Positions 34,025 through 42,406 of a DNA stretch of 44,248 bases are shown piece after piece. The DNA lies in contig CAIMMM010000134.1 in the NCBI GenBank assembly GCA_903842575.1, positions 1-44,248 of the forward strand, read 5' to 3'. Source of the stretch: an uncultured Bacteroidota bacterium. GTDB lineage: Bacteria; Bacteroidota; Bacteroidia; Flavobacteriales; Flavobacteriaceae. A model generated the notes under the pieces. It was given only the letters and a program-made list of their open reading frames with translations, ran no database searches and was not told the origin of the DNA. The translations under genes were made by a program, and so were the position numbers. Every line of letters begins with the position of its first letter. Position 1 is the first letter of the stretch.

Positions 34025-37000
34025 ATGAGCACAAAATTTACTGAATACAAAGGACTTGACTTGCCAAAAACGGCAACGGAAGTTCTTGATTTTTGGAAAA
34101 AAGAAAACATATTCGAGAAAAGCGTCACCTCTCGCGAAGGCAATACGCCCTTTGTGTTTTTCGAAGGACCGCCTTCTGCCAATGGATTGCCTGGAATTCA
34201 CCATGTCATGGCTCGAGCAATTAAAGATATTTTTTGTAGATATAAAACCCAAAAAGGATTTCAAGTTAAGCGAAAAGCAGGTTGGGACACACACGGATTG
34301 CCAATAGAATTAGGGACTGAGAAGGAATTAGGAATCACCAAAGAAGATATTGGGAAAACTATTTCTGTCGAAGAATATAACGAAGCGTGTAAAAAAACCG
34401 TGATGCGTTATACAGATGTATGGAATGATTTAACCGAAAAAATGGGTTATTGGGTAGATATGGAAGATCCATACGTAACCTACAAACCCAAATATATGGA
34501 AAGCGTTTGGTGGCTTTTGAAACAAATCTACAACAAAGATTTGATGTACAAAGGATACACCATTCAACCCTATTCGCCAAAAGCAGGAACAGGATTATCC
34601 TCCCATGAAGTCAACCAGCCGGGAAGTTATCGAGATGTTACTGATACAACAGTTGTTGCACAATTCAAAGCCATAAACAAAACTTTACCAAGTTTTCTTC
34701 AAAGTTATGGCGACATTCATATTTTAGCTTGGACTACTACACCTTGGACGTTACCAAGTAATACCGCTTTAACTGTTGGTCCAAAAATCGAGTATGTTTT
34801 AGTAGAAACATTCAACCAATATACATTCCGCCCTACCAAAGTGATTTTGGCTAAAAACTTGGTCGGAAAACAATTCGGAAAAGGATTTTTTGCCTCTACC
34901 GAACCACATGATTTTGAAAATTTCAAAGAAGGAGACAACCAGCCTGCCGGCAAAGCAGGAAACATCCCTTATCAAATTCTTGCAGAGTGTAAAGGTTCTG
35001 ATTTAGTCGGAATTCGCTATGAACAATTATTGCCATTTGCACTTCCTTATCAAAATCCGGAAAATGCTTTTAGAGTAATAGCTGGTGACTTTGTGACTAC
35101 CGAAGACGGAACAGGAATTGTACATACTGCGCCAACTTTTGGTGCCGATGATGCCAAAGTAGCCAAAGAAGCATTTCCAGAAGTGCCGCCAATGTTGGTA
35201 TTGGACGAAAACGGGAACCCCGTGCCATTAGTAAACCTCCAAGGCAAGTTCACATCACAAATGGGTGAATATGCAGGAAAATATGTAAAAAACGAATACT
35301 ACAACGAAGGGGATGAGCCAGAAAGATCGGTTGATGTTGAAATTGCTATTCGTTTAAAAGAAGAAAACAAAGCTTTCAAAGTTGAAAAATACGTACATAG
35401 TTACCCACATTGTTGGAGAACCGATACACCAATTTTATATTATCCTTTGGATTCTTGGTTCATAAAAATTACGGAAGTCCGTGATAGAATGTTCGATTTA
35501 AACGAAACCATAAATTGGAAACCAAAAGCAACAGGCGAAGGGCGGTTTGGGAATTGGTTAAAAAACGCCAATGATTGGAATTTATCACGCTCTCGTTTTT
35601 GGGGAATTCCATTGCCAATATGGAGAAATGAAGAAGGCACGGAAGAAATTTTAATAGGTTCTATCGAAGAGTTATACAACGAAATCGAAAAATCCATCGA
35701 GGCTGGTTTCCAAAAAGAGAATCCTTTCAAAGGTTTCGAAATAGGAAATATGGACGAAGCAAATTATGATTTGGTTGATTTACATAAAAATGTAGTTGAT
35801 GAAATTACCTTGGTTTCTACTTCCGGAAAACCAATGAAACGCGAATCGGATTTGATTGACGTTTGGTTTGATTCGGGTTCAATGCCTTATGCACAATGGC
35901 ATTATCCTTTTGAAAATAAAGATAAAATTGACGAAAACAAAGATTTTCCAGCCGATTTTATTGCGGAAGGTGTAGATCAAACACGCGGATGGTTTTATAC
36001 ATTACATGCAATTAGCACTTTGGTTTTTGATAAAATTGCCTATAAAAATGTAGTTTCCAATGGTTTGGTTTTAGACAAAAACGGTCAAAAAATGTCCAAA
36101 CGATTAGGAAATGCAGCAGATCCATTTGAAACATTAACCGAGTATGGTCCTGATGCCACGCGATGGTACATGATTGCCAATGCGAATCCATGGGACAATT
36201 TAAAATTCGATTTGGAAGGCATTGCTGAGGTTCGCCGTAAATTTTTTGGAACGCTATACAACACCTATTCGTTTTTTGCTTTGTATGCCAATATAGATAA
36301 TTTTAACTATGAAGAAGCAGAAATTCCTTTAAAAGACCGACCAGAAATTGATCAATGGATTATTTCTGAATTGAATTCTTTAATAAAAGAAGTTGACGAA
36401 GCATATACTGATTATGAACCAACAAAAGCTGCACGAGCGATATCCGATTTTGTTCAAGAGAATTTAAGTAATTGGTATGTGCGTTTGTGTCGTCGTCGTT
36501 TTTGGAAAGGAGAATACGCTCAAGATAAAATTGCAGCCTATCAAACACTTTATACCTGCTTGGTAACCATAAGTAAATTGGCAGCTCCAATCGCGCCGTT
36601 TTTTATGGATAAACTTTATAAAGACTTAATTTTATCTACGCAAAAGGAAAATTTTGAAAGTGTTCATTTGGCTAATTTTCCTGTTTTAGTTGAAAACTTT
36701 GTTGATAAATCGCTAGAGAGTAAAATGCAGAAAGCACAGACCATTTCATCACTCGTTTTATCACTACGAAAAAAGGAAATGATTAAAGTACGCCAACCTT
36801 TGCAAAAAGTAATGATACCAATACTTGACGAGAGTCAAAGAGTTGAAATTGAAGCCATTTCGGACCTTATAAAAGCGGAAGTAAACGTAAAAGAAATTGA
36901 ATTTTTAGACGACGCTTCTGGGGTTTTAGTAAAGCAAATTAAGCCCAACTTCAAGACACTTGGTCCTCGTTTTGGAAAAGACATGGGTTTGATTTCCAAA

Positions 37001-37447
37001 GAGATACAGCAGTTTAGTCAAGAGCAAATAGGGCAATTGGATAAAGATGGAAGTATCATGCTTGATATATCAGGAAAAAGTATAATTTTATCCTTAGAAG
37101 ATGTAGAGATTTCGTCTCAAGATATACCGGGTTGGTTAGTTGCAAATGCAAATGGGATTACTGTGGCACTTGACATAACGATAACAGAGGAATTAAAAGA
37201 AGAGGGAATCGCAAGAGAGTTGGTTAACAGAATTCAAAATATTAGAAAAGATAGCGGATTTGACGTAACAGACAAGATTATAGTATATTTGCAAAAAAAT
37301 GCAGCTTTAGAAAAAGCAATTAAGGCAAACGAAAACTATATTAAATCAGAAACATTAACACACACATTGCTATTTGAACAAAATCTATTGAACGGAATTG
37401 AAATAGAATTTGACGATATAAAAACAAAAATATTAATCACAAAATAA
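34025..37447 (+). CDS. ileS: isoleucine-tRNA ligase
   Basis: 1140 residues, the long type of IleS common in Bacteroidota. It charges tRNA-Ile. The HIGH-like signature is GIHH (57-60) and the KMSKS-like loop is KMSKR (689-693). The CP1 editing domain lies between (about 200-440; WTTTPWTLPSNTAL, and GTGIVHTAPTFGADD). The tRNA-binding helical domain has RLCRRRFWKGE. An in-frame 24-bp GC-rich palindromic stretch at 34937-34960 adds NQPAGKAG inside the editing region. A DksA-like gene follows after 7 bases. Confidence 0.97.
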   Translation: MSTKFTEYKGLDLPKTATEVLDFWKKENIFEKSVTSREGNTPFVFFEGPPSANGLPGIHHVMARAIKDIFCRYKTQKGFQVKRKAGWDTHGLPIELGTEKELGITKEDIGKTISVEEYNEACKKTVMRYTDVWNDLTEKMGYWVDMEDPYVTYKPKYMESVWWLLKQIYNKDLMYKGYTIQPYSPKAGTGLSSHEVNQPGSYRDVTDTTVVAQFKAINKTLPSFLQSYGDIHILAWTTTPWTLPSNTALTVGPKIEYVLVETFNQYTFRPTKVILAKNLVGKQFGKGFFASTEPHDFENFKEGDNQPAGKAGNIPYQILAECKGSDLVGIRYEQLLPFALPYQNPENAFRVIAGDFVTTEDGTGIVHTAPTFGADDAKVAKEAFPEVPPMLVLDENGNPVPLVNLQGKFTSQMGEYAGKYVKNEYYNEGDEPERSVDVEIAIRLKEENKAFKVEKYVHSYPHCWRTDTPILYYPLDSWFIKITEVRDRMFDLNETINWKPKATGEGRFGNWLKNANDWNLSRSRFWGIPLPIWRNEEGTEEILIGSIEELYNEIEKSIEAGFQKENPFKGFEIGNMDEANYDLVDLHKNVVDEITLVSTSGKPMKRESDLIDVWFDSGSMPYAQWHYPFENKDKIDENKDFPADFIAEGVDQTRGWFYTLHAISTLVFDKIAYKNVVSNGLVLDKNGQKMSKRLGNAADPFETLTEYGPDATRWYMIANANPWDNLKFDLEGIAEVRRKFFGTLYNTYSFFALYANIDNFNYEEAEIPLKDRPEIDQWIISELNSLIKEVDEAYTDYEPTKAARAISDFVQENLSNWYVRLCRRRFWKGEYAQDKIAAYQTLYTCLVTISKLAAPIAPFFMDKLYKDLILSTQKENFESVHLANFPVLVENFVDKSLESKMQKAQTISSLVLSLRKKEMIKVRQPLQKVMIPILDESQRVEIEAISDLIKAEVNVKEIEFLDDASGVLVKQIKPNFKTLGPRFGKDMGLISKEIQQFSQEQIGQLDKDGSIMLDISGKSIILSLEDVEISSQDIPGWLVANANGITVALDITITEELKEEGIARELVNRIQNIRKDSGFDVTDKIIVYLQKNAALEKAIKANENYIKSETLTHTLLFEQNLLNGIEIEFDDIKTKILITK
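34943..34959 (+). repeat. palindromic GC-rich insertion inside ileS
   Basis: CCTGCCGGCAAAGCAGG has inverted ends (CCTGC / GCAGG) and is much richer in G+C than the surrounding codons. It is flanked by AAC on both sides (34937-34939 and 34961-34963) and stays in frame, coding for QPAGKAG. I judge it a REP-like element placed into the gene. Confidence 0.5.
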
Positions 37448-37454
37448 CCAGAAA

Positions 37455-37835
37455 ATGATAGATGAAGTTGCAAGATACTCCGATGCAGATTTAGCAGAAT
37501 TCAAAGAACTTATTCTTAAAAAAATTAGTAAAGCACAATCCGATTTAGAATTGATAAAAAGTGCTTATATGAACGATTTAAACAACGGAACTGACGATAC
37601 TTCGCCAACCTTCAAAGCTTTTGAAGAAGGAAGTGAAACGATGTCAAAAGAAGCCAATTCCCAATTAGCGATTCGTCAAGAAAAGTTTATCCGCGATTTG
37701 AAAAATGCACTTTTCCGTGTAGAAAATAAAACCTATGGCGTTTGTAAAGTTTCAGGAAAACTAATTAGCAAAGAACGATTAATGATTGTTCCTCATGCTA
37801 CTATGAGTATGGAGTCTAAAAACGCACAACGATAA
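37455..37835 (+). CDS. TraR/DksA-family protein with degenerate zinc finger
   Basis: 126 residues: an N-terminal coiled coil (1-70, FKELILKKISKAQSDLELIKSAYM) and the DksA-type C-terminal segment YGVCKVSGKLISKERLMIVPHATMSME. Only one cysteine of the usual four is left (the one in GVC). DksA-like proteins bind the RNA polymerase secondary channel; the zinc-free form is, as I recall, usual in Bacteroidota. It is cotranscribed with ileS (7-base gap) and ends in a strong bidirectional terminator. Confidence 0.87.
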   Translation: MIDEVARYSDADLAEFKELILKKISKAQSDLELIKSAYMNDLNNGTDDTSPTFKAFEEGSETMSKEANSQLAIRQEKFIRDLKNALFRVENKTYGVCKVSGKLISKERLMIVPHATMSMESKNAQR

Positions 37836-37853
37836 TTAAAATCGTGTTGAATA

Positions 37854-37890
37854 AAAAAAGTCCCTCGCTAGTATAACGAGGGACTTTTTT
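37854..37890. terminator. bidirectional terminator between convergent genes
   Basis: Perfect 14-bp stem (AAAAAAGTCCCTCG with CGAGGGACTTTTTT) and 9-nt loop, between the DksA-like gene (+) and the LVIVD lipoprotein gene (-). Confidence 0.9.
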
Positions 37891-37905
37891 AATGAATTAA
37901 ATAGA

Positions 37906-39153
37906 CTAAAAATTAATTTCACTTATAAACTGTAAAGAGAAATTAGGACCATAGTTGTATTGGATTATTTTATTATTTCCAACGGCAATCAAATGAGATG
38001 ATAACGGAATTACATCAATAAGGTTTTCATTATAGGTGTTTTGCAAAGTTAAGTTAGAAGAATTTGAGGCATCCAACACTTTTAATCCTTCTGAACCACA
38101 ACACACATACAAGACACCATCTCTAATTCCCAACCCATAAGGTTGGTTTAGTAAATAGGTTGAAAGCAACGTTGGATTTGAAATATCAGTAACATCTATG
38201 ACGTTTACTTGGTCTTCAATGGCACCACAACTAGAACCACCGCGAACGGTAATATAAGCAGTATTCCCAAACACTACAACGGGATCACAAGCCGTTGCAT
38301 GAGAAAAACCAGAAACAAAATAGGGATTAAATTCATCTTCGGCATTTACGGTATACATACCGCTAGTGGATCCCACAAATAAAAATTCTTTCTGTAAAAA
38401 CAAAGTTTCAAATTGTCCGCCACCAAACCAATCCGTCATATAAACGGCTTTGTCAAAAAAGCTATTCACAGGATTACTAATGTTGAAAACGTTCAATTGA
38501 TAATCATCAATGGTATATAGAGCGTTGTTGTTAATTTGAAAACGAGCATAAGAACCTCCTATTCCAACGCCATTCCCATTGGAACTTAGTATGCCTGTCA
38601 TCGCATCTTCCATCATAATCAAGTTTTGCCCTTGCGGACGATTTTTATTTTCAAGACGGTAGCCCGTAACAATTTCTCCCAGATTGGCATTTATGGTATA
38701 ATCATAGAATTCGGCTGTTGTTGGGAAATCAGGACTGAAGGAAATAGCATTTTCAATGGTTTGTACCAGCGTAATGGACGTTATATTTGAAATATCAAAA
38801 ACGAGTAAATCTACATAATTATCAGCATAAAGATAATTTCCCTTTACGGCAATATCATGCACTCCTTCCAGGTTTATAAAAGCAATATTTACTGGTAAAG
38901 CAGGGTTTGAATTGTTAAAAACATGCACGCCAGATTCTTTGACAACATAGAACAATAAATTCTCTGTAGCATAAATTTTACCATCTGAATTAGTTTGTCT
39001 GGCAGCGGAAACAGTAACACTGTTTCTAATAGAAACTAATGATTTTATAACTGGAACTGCAAAAAGGGCTTTTTCATTCGAAGTGTCATCAGAACTACAT
39101 GATGCGAAAAGCACTAATGAGCAACATGCAATAAGAGATTTTAAAAATTTCAT
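37906..39153 (-). CDS. LVIVD-repeat lipoprotein
   Basis: 415 residues. Lipoprotein signal peptide with lipobox-like FASC (Cys20) followed by SSDD, a usual surface-export-type sequence in Bacteroidota. The body has LVIVD-like repeats (LLVFDISNITSITLVQTI, LNVFNISNPVNSF, VNVIDVTDISNPTLLSTY, LKVLDASNSSNLTLQNTY), which build a beta-propeller. Function unknown; cell-envelope location expected. It lies on the opposite strand between the DksA-like gene and lspA, which are often adjacent in relatives. Confidence 0.85.
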   Translation of the reverse strand: MKFLKSLIACCSLVLFASCSSDDTSNEKALFAVPVIKSLVSIRNSVTVSAARQTNSDGKIYATENLLFYVVKESGVHVFNNSNPALPVNIAFINLEGVHDIAVKGNYLYADNYVDLLVFDISNITSITLVQTIENAISFSPDFPTTAEFYDYTINANLGEIVTGYRLENKNRPQGQNLIMMEDAMTGILSSNGNGVGIGGSYARFQINNNALYTIDDYQLNVFNISNPVNSFFDKAVYMTDWFGGGQFETLFLQKEFLFVGSTSGMYTVNAEDEFNPYFVSGFSHATACDPVVVFGNTAYITVRGGSSCGAIEDQVNVIDVTDISNPTLLSTYLLNQPYGLGIRDGVLYVCCGSEGLKVLDASNSSNLTLQNTYNENLIDVIPLSSHLIAVGNNKIIQYNYGPNFSLQFISEINF

Positions 39154-39177
39154 ATTCTATAGATTTAATAATTACTT

Positions 39178-39185
39178 CAAAATTA
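39178..39185 (-). promoter_or_regulatory. -7 promoter element for the LVIVD gene
   Basis: Minus strand TAATTTTG, an exact TAnnTTTG match, 24 bases before the ATG at 39153. The rest of the 225-base divergent gap to lspA has no other recognised site. Confidence 0.45.
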
Positions 39186-39351
39186 CAAAAAAATATAAGA
39201 GGTTTAAAATTAGAATATTAAAAGTAGTCTTTTCAGCAATATAAAGCCCTAATCATAATAGAAGACGTGTTATTTATACAATTTATGTAAAATGAAGAAG
39301 ATGAGATTTATAACATTAGATACATTCTCTTTTTTTATTTAATAATATTGT

Positions 39352-39359
39352 TATTTTTG
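39352..39359 (+). promoter_or_regulatory. -7 promoter element for lspA
   Basis: TATTTTTG, an exact TAnnTTTG match, 19 bases before the ATG at 39379. Confidence 0.5.
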
Positions 39360-39378
39360 CACAACAAAAAACAAAAAA

Positions 39379-39978
39379 ATGTCATTAAGAAATGCCTATC
39401 TCATCATTGTAATTATTTTATTAGTAGATCAGTTTTCAAAGATTTATATAAAGACTAATTTTGTTTTAGGAGAAGAAGTACGAGTTTTTAGTTGGTTTAA
39501 AATTCTTTTTATTGAAAATGACGGAATGGCTTGGGGAACTGAAATCCCAGGGCAATATGGCAAATTAATTTTGACTAGTTTTAGAATTTTAGCAGTTTGT
39601 GGTATCGCTTATTGGCTATATGACACAAGTACTAAGCATAGTTCAAATTATTTAATGGTGGCCATTTCTTTGATATTTGCTGGAGCAGCGGGAAACATAA
39701 TTGACTCCGTTTTTTACGGACGCCTTTTTAGCGATAGTCATCTGCAATTATCGGAATTATTAACAAACAAACCTTATGGAAGTTGGTTTCATGGGAGAGT
39801 GGTAGACATGTTGTATTTTCCTATTTGTGAGGGAAATTTACCAAGTTGGGTTCCGTTTTGGGGAGGTAGCAACTTTAAATTTTTCAATGCTATTTTTAAT
39901 GTTGCCGATTTGGCAATTTCTACGGGCGTAGGCATATTAATTGTTTTTAATAAGAAATCATTCGCTAAAAAATATTAA
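39379..39978 (+). CDS. lspA: lipoprotein signal peptidase (signal peptidase II)
   Basis: 199 residues, inner membrane, with four hydrophobic segments. It removes signal peptides from prolipoproteins. The catalytic aspartates are Asp143 (GRVVDML) and Asp177 (FNVADLAI); other motifs are VDQFSKIYIK (16-25) and GNIIDS (105-110). It is longer than the E. coli enzyme through insertions around 111-136 and 149-166, including an extra loop between the catalytic residues. Its stop codon interlocks with that of the convergent cyclo-ligase gene. Confidence 0.95.
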   Translation: MSLRNAYLIIVIILLVDQFSKIYIKTNFVLGEEVRVFSWFKILFIENDGMAWGTEIPGQYGKLILTSFRILAVCGIAYWLYDTSTKHSSNYLMVAISLIFAGAAGNIIDSVFYGRLFSDSHLQLSELLTNKPYGSWFHGRVVDMLYFPICEGNLPSWVPFWGGSNFKFFNAIFNVADLAISTGVGILIVFNKKSFAKKY

Positions 39979-40538
39979 AACCGATATATTTTTTCTGGAG
40001 TTACACAGATGTTAATGGGAATATCATTTTCAAAAGAGGCTTCAATTTTTTCTTCAGCTTCAAAAAACGAAATTCCAATTTTAATAGTTTCCTGCTTGCA
40101 TTCCGATAAGAATTTATCGTAAAATCCTTTGCCATATCCTACTCGATTTCCTTTAACATCAAAGGCCAAAAGCGGAACAAAAACAACATCAATCTTTGAA
40201 ACAGGAACATCCAAACCTTCTATTGGTTCTGGAACATTGAATTTGTTTTTTTTAATTTTTGTGTTATCTGTTAATAAAAAATGGGTCATTTTTAGAGAAA
40301 CAAAATCGCTTTTTGAAATCACAATTTCTTTGTCTTTTCCTGCTAAAATTTGTAAAATAAATTTGGTGTCCACTTCTTTTTGCTCTTCAATGGTTAGAAA
40401 TAAATGATAGTAGGTTTTATTCCAAATGTCCAATTTTAATAAATTGTTGGCTATTGCAAGACTTTTATCTTCAATTTCTTGAGTTGACAGTTGTTGACGA
40501 AGTGCTTTATATTTAAAACGTAATTCGGATTTGTTCAT
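39975..40538 (-). CDS. 5-formyltetrahydrofolate cyclo-ligase
   Basis: 187 residues. It converts 5-formyl-THF to 5,10-methenyl-THF with ATP. Seen: N-terminal KSELRFKYKALRQQL (basic ATP-binding region), and the hallmark VPLLAFDVKGNRVGYGKGFYDKFL (about 120-143). Size is normal. It is divergent from uvrC across only 70 bases, and its end overlaps lspA by four bases. Confidence 0.93.
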   Translation of the reverse strand: MNKSELRFKYKALRQQLSTQEIEDKSLAIANNLLKLDIWNKTYYHLFLTIEEQKEVDTKFILQILAGKDKEIVISKSDFVSLKMTHFLLTDNTKIKKNKFNVPEPIEGLDVPVSKIDVVFVPLLAFDVKGNRVGYGKGFYDKFLSECKQETIKIGISFFEAEEKIEASFENDIPINICVTPEKIYRF

Positions 40539-40574
40539 CCTGTAAAAGTAAAAATTATATTTTTAATACATCAT

Positions 40575-40604
40575 TTGATATTCAGGATTTACCTAGTAAC
40601 TTTG
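40575..40604 (+). promoter_or_regulatory. uvrC promoter (TTG-N19-TAACTTTG)
   Basis: TTG at 40575-40577 and TAACTTTG at 40597-40604 are separated by 19 bases, a full match to the Bacteroidota -33/-7 consensus. The -7 ends only 4 bases before the ATG at 40609, so the transcript is probably leaderless or nearly so. Confidence 0.6.
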
Positions 40605-40608
40605 TTAC

Positions 40609-42405
40609 ATGAACAATCCGTCACTCGAACTTCAAATACAAACGCTTCCAGATAATCCAGGAGTTTATCAGTATTATGACAAAGAGGGTAAAATTCTATA
40701 TGTTGGGAAAGCCAAAAATCTAAAAAAACGTGTTGCTTCCTATTTCAATAAAATTCACGATACTGCCAAAACTAATGTCCTTGTCAAAAAAATAGTTTCT
40801 ATAAAACATATTGTAGTTTCATCAGAAGCCGATGCACTTTTATTGGAAAACAATTTAATAAAAACATTACAACCCCGTTATAATGTTTTGCTTAGGGATG
40901 ACAAAACGTATCCTTGGATTTGCATTAAAAAAGAACCCTTTTCAAGAATATTCCCAACTCGCAGAATGGTTAAAGATGGTTCGGAATATTTTGGTCCATA
41001 CACCAATTTCAAAACGGTAAATACGCTTTTAGATTTGATAAAAGAGTTGTATCCCTTACGAAATTGTAATTATGATTTGACAAAATCCAACATTGAAAGC
41101 AGAAAATTTAAAGTGTGTTTGGAATTTCATATAGGGAATTGCAAAGGACCCTGTGAAGGTTTTGAAACGCTGGAGAATTCTCAAAAACAAGTAGATGCCA
41201 TTCGGGAAATTCTTAAAGGGAATTTTAAAGAAAGCATGAGGGATTTTAAAAATAAAATGCAAGAATTGTCAAGCACCATGCAATTCGAAGAAGCACAAAA
41301 GATAAAAGATAAAATAAATGTGCTCGAGAATTATCAATCGCGGTCCACTATTCTCAATCCAAAAATTTCCAACATCGATGTTTTTTCTATCGTTTCCGAT
41401 GAAACCATGGCGTATGTCAATTTCTTGCAAATTGCACACGGCGCCATAATTCGTTCGCATACTTTGGAACTCAAGAAAAAATTGGACGAATCCGACGAAG
41501 AGTTGTTGCAGCTGGCTGTGGTGGAACTTCGTGAACGATTTCAGCTTTTGTCTCGGGAGATTATTTTGCCTTTTCATTTGGATTTTGGCGATAAAATAAA
41601 AGTCTCCGTACCGCAACTTGGCGATAAAAAGCAAATTCTGGAACTCTCGGAGCGCAATGCAAAATATTATAGATTGGATCAACTCAAGCAAATACAAATT
41701 GTAGATCCAGAACGTCATACCAATAGAATAATGGCACAAATGCAAAAAGATTTGCGTCTTTCCAATGAGCCAAGGCACATAGAGTGCTTTGACAATTCTA
41801 ATATTCAAGGAACAAATCCAGTGGCGGCTTGTGTGGTTTTTAAAGAGGGGAAGCCAAGTAAAAAAGACTATCGTCATTTTAATATAAAAACGGTGGAAGG
41901 TCCAAATGATTTTGCTTCGATGGAAGAAGTGGTTTATAGACGTTACAAAAGAATGCTTGATGAGAACCAGCCATTGCCTCAATTGATTATTATAGATGGA
42001 GGGAAAGGTCAGTTGTCATCTGCTTTGAAGAGTTTGGAGGATTTAGAACTTCGAGGAAAAATTGCTATAATTGGTATCGCTAAGCGATTAGAAGAATTGT
42101 TTTATCCCGGCGATAGTGTTCCTTTGTATTTGGATAAAAAATCGGAAACCTTGAAAATCATTCAACAATTAAGAAATGAGGCCCATCGATTTGGTATTAC
42201 TTTTCATCGTGATAAAAGAAGTAAAGCTGCATTGAATTCGTCAGTAGAAAGCATTCCGGGAATCGGCGAAAAGACTATGTTGACACTTATAAAACACTTT
42301 AAAAGTGTTAAAAGAGTGAAATTAGCAACAGAAAAAGAAATTTCTGATGTTGTTGGGGTATCAAAAGCCAAAAAAATTACCGAATTTTACCAATCAAATA
42401 AATAA
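40609..42405 (+). CDS. uvrC: UvrABC system protein C
   Basis: 598 residues, normal length. It makes the dual incisions in nucleotide excision repair. Domains in order: GIY-YIG nuclease (13-95; GVY at 18-20, YVG at 31-33), a cysteine-containing region (about 150-190, CLEFHIGNCKGPC), UVR motif (about 200-236), RNase H-like endonuclease domain (HIECFDNSNIQGTNPVAACVVF; IIIDGGKGQL), and tandem helix-hairpin-helix (ESIPGIGEKTMLTLIKHF to the end). The phospholipase gene starts 1 base after the stop. Confidence 0.97.
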   Translation: MNNPSLELQIQTLPDNPGVYQYYDKEGKILYVGKAKNLKKRVASYFNKIHDTAKTNVLVKKIVSIKHIVVSSEADALLLENNLIKTLQPRYNVLLRDDKTYPWICIKKEPFSRIFPTRRMVKDGSEYFGPYTNFKTVNTLLDLIKELYPLRNCNYDLTKSNIESRKFKVCLEFHIGNCKGPCEGFETLENSQKQVDAIREILKGNFKESMRDFKNKMQELSSTMQFEEAQKIKDKINVLENYQSRSTILNPKISNIDVFSIVSDETMAYVNFLQIAHGAIIRSHTLELKKKLDESDEELLQLAVVELRERFQLLSREIILPFHLDFGDKIKVSVPQLGDKKQILELSERNAKYYRLDQLKQIQIVDPERHTNRIMAQMQKDLRLSNEPRHIECFDNSNIQGTNPVAACVVFKEGKPSKKDYRHFNIKTVEGPNDFASMEEVVYRRYKRMLDENQPLPQLIIIDGGKGQLSSALKSLEDLELRGKIAIIGIAKRLEELFYPGDSVPLYLDKKSETLKIIQQLRNEAHRFGITFHRDKRSKAALNSSVESIPGIGEKTMLTLIKHFKSVKRVKLATEKEISDVVGVSKAKKITEFYQSNK

Positions 42406-42406
42406 C

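Noticed and set aside
41269..41982. 237-codon open frame antisense to uvrC
   Set aside because: It lies wholly opposite a conserved uvrC, has low-complexity His/Phe-rich translation and no promoter of its own; a shadow of the real gene.
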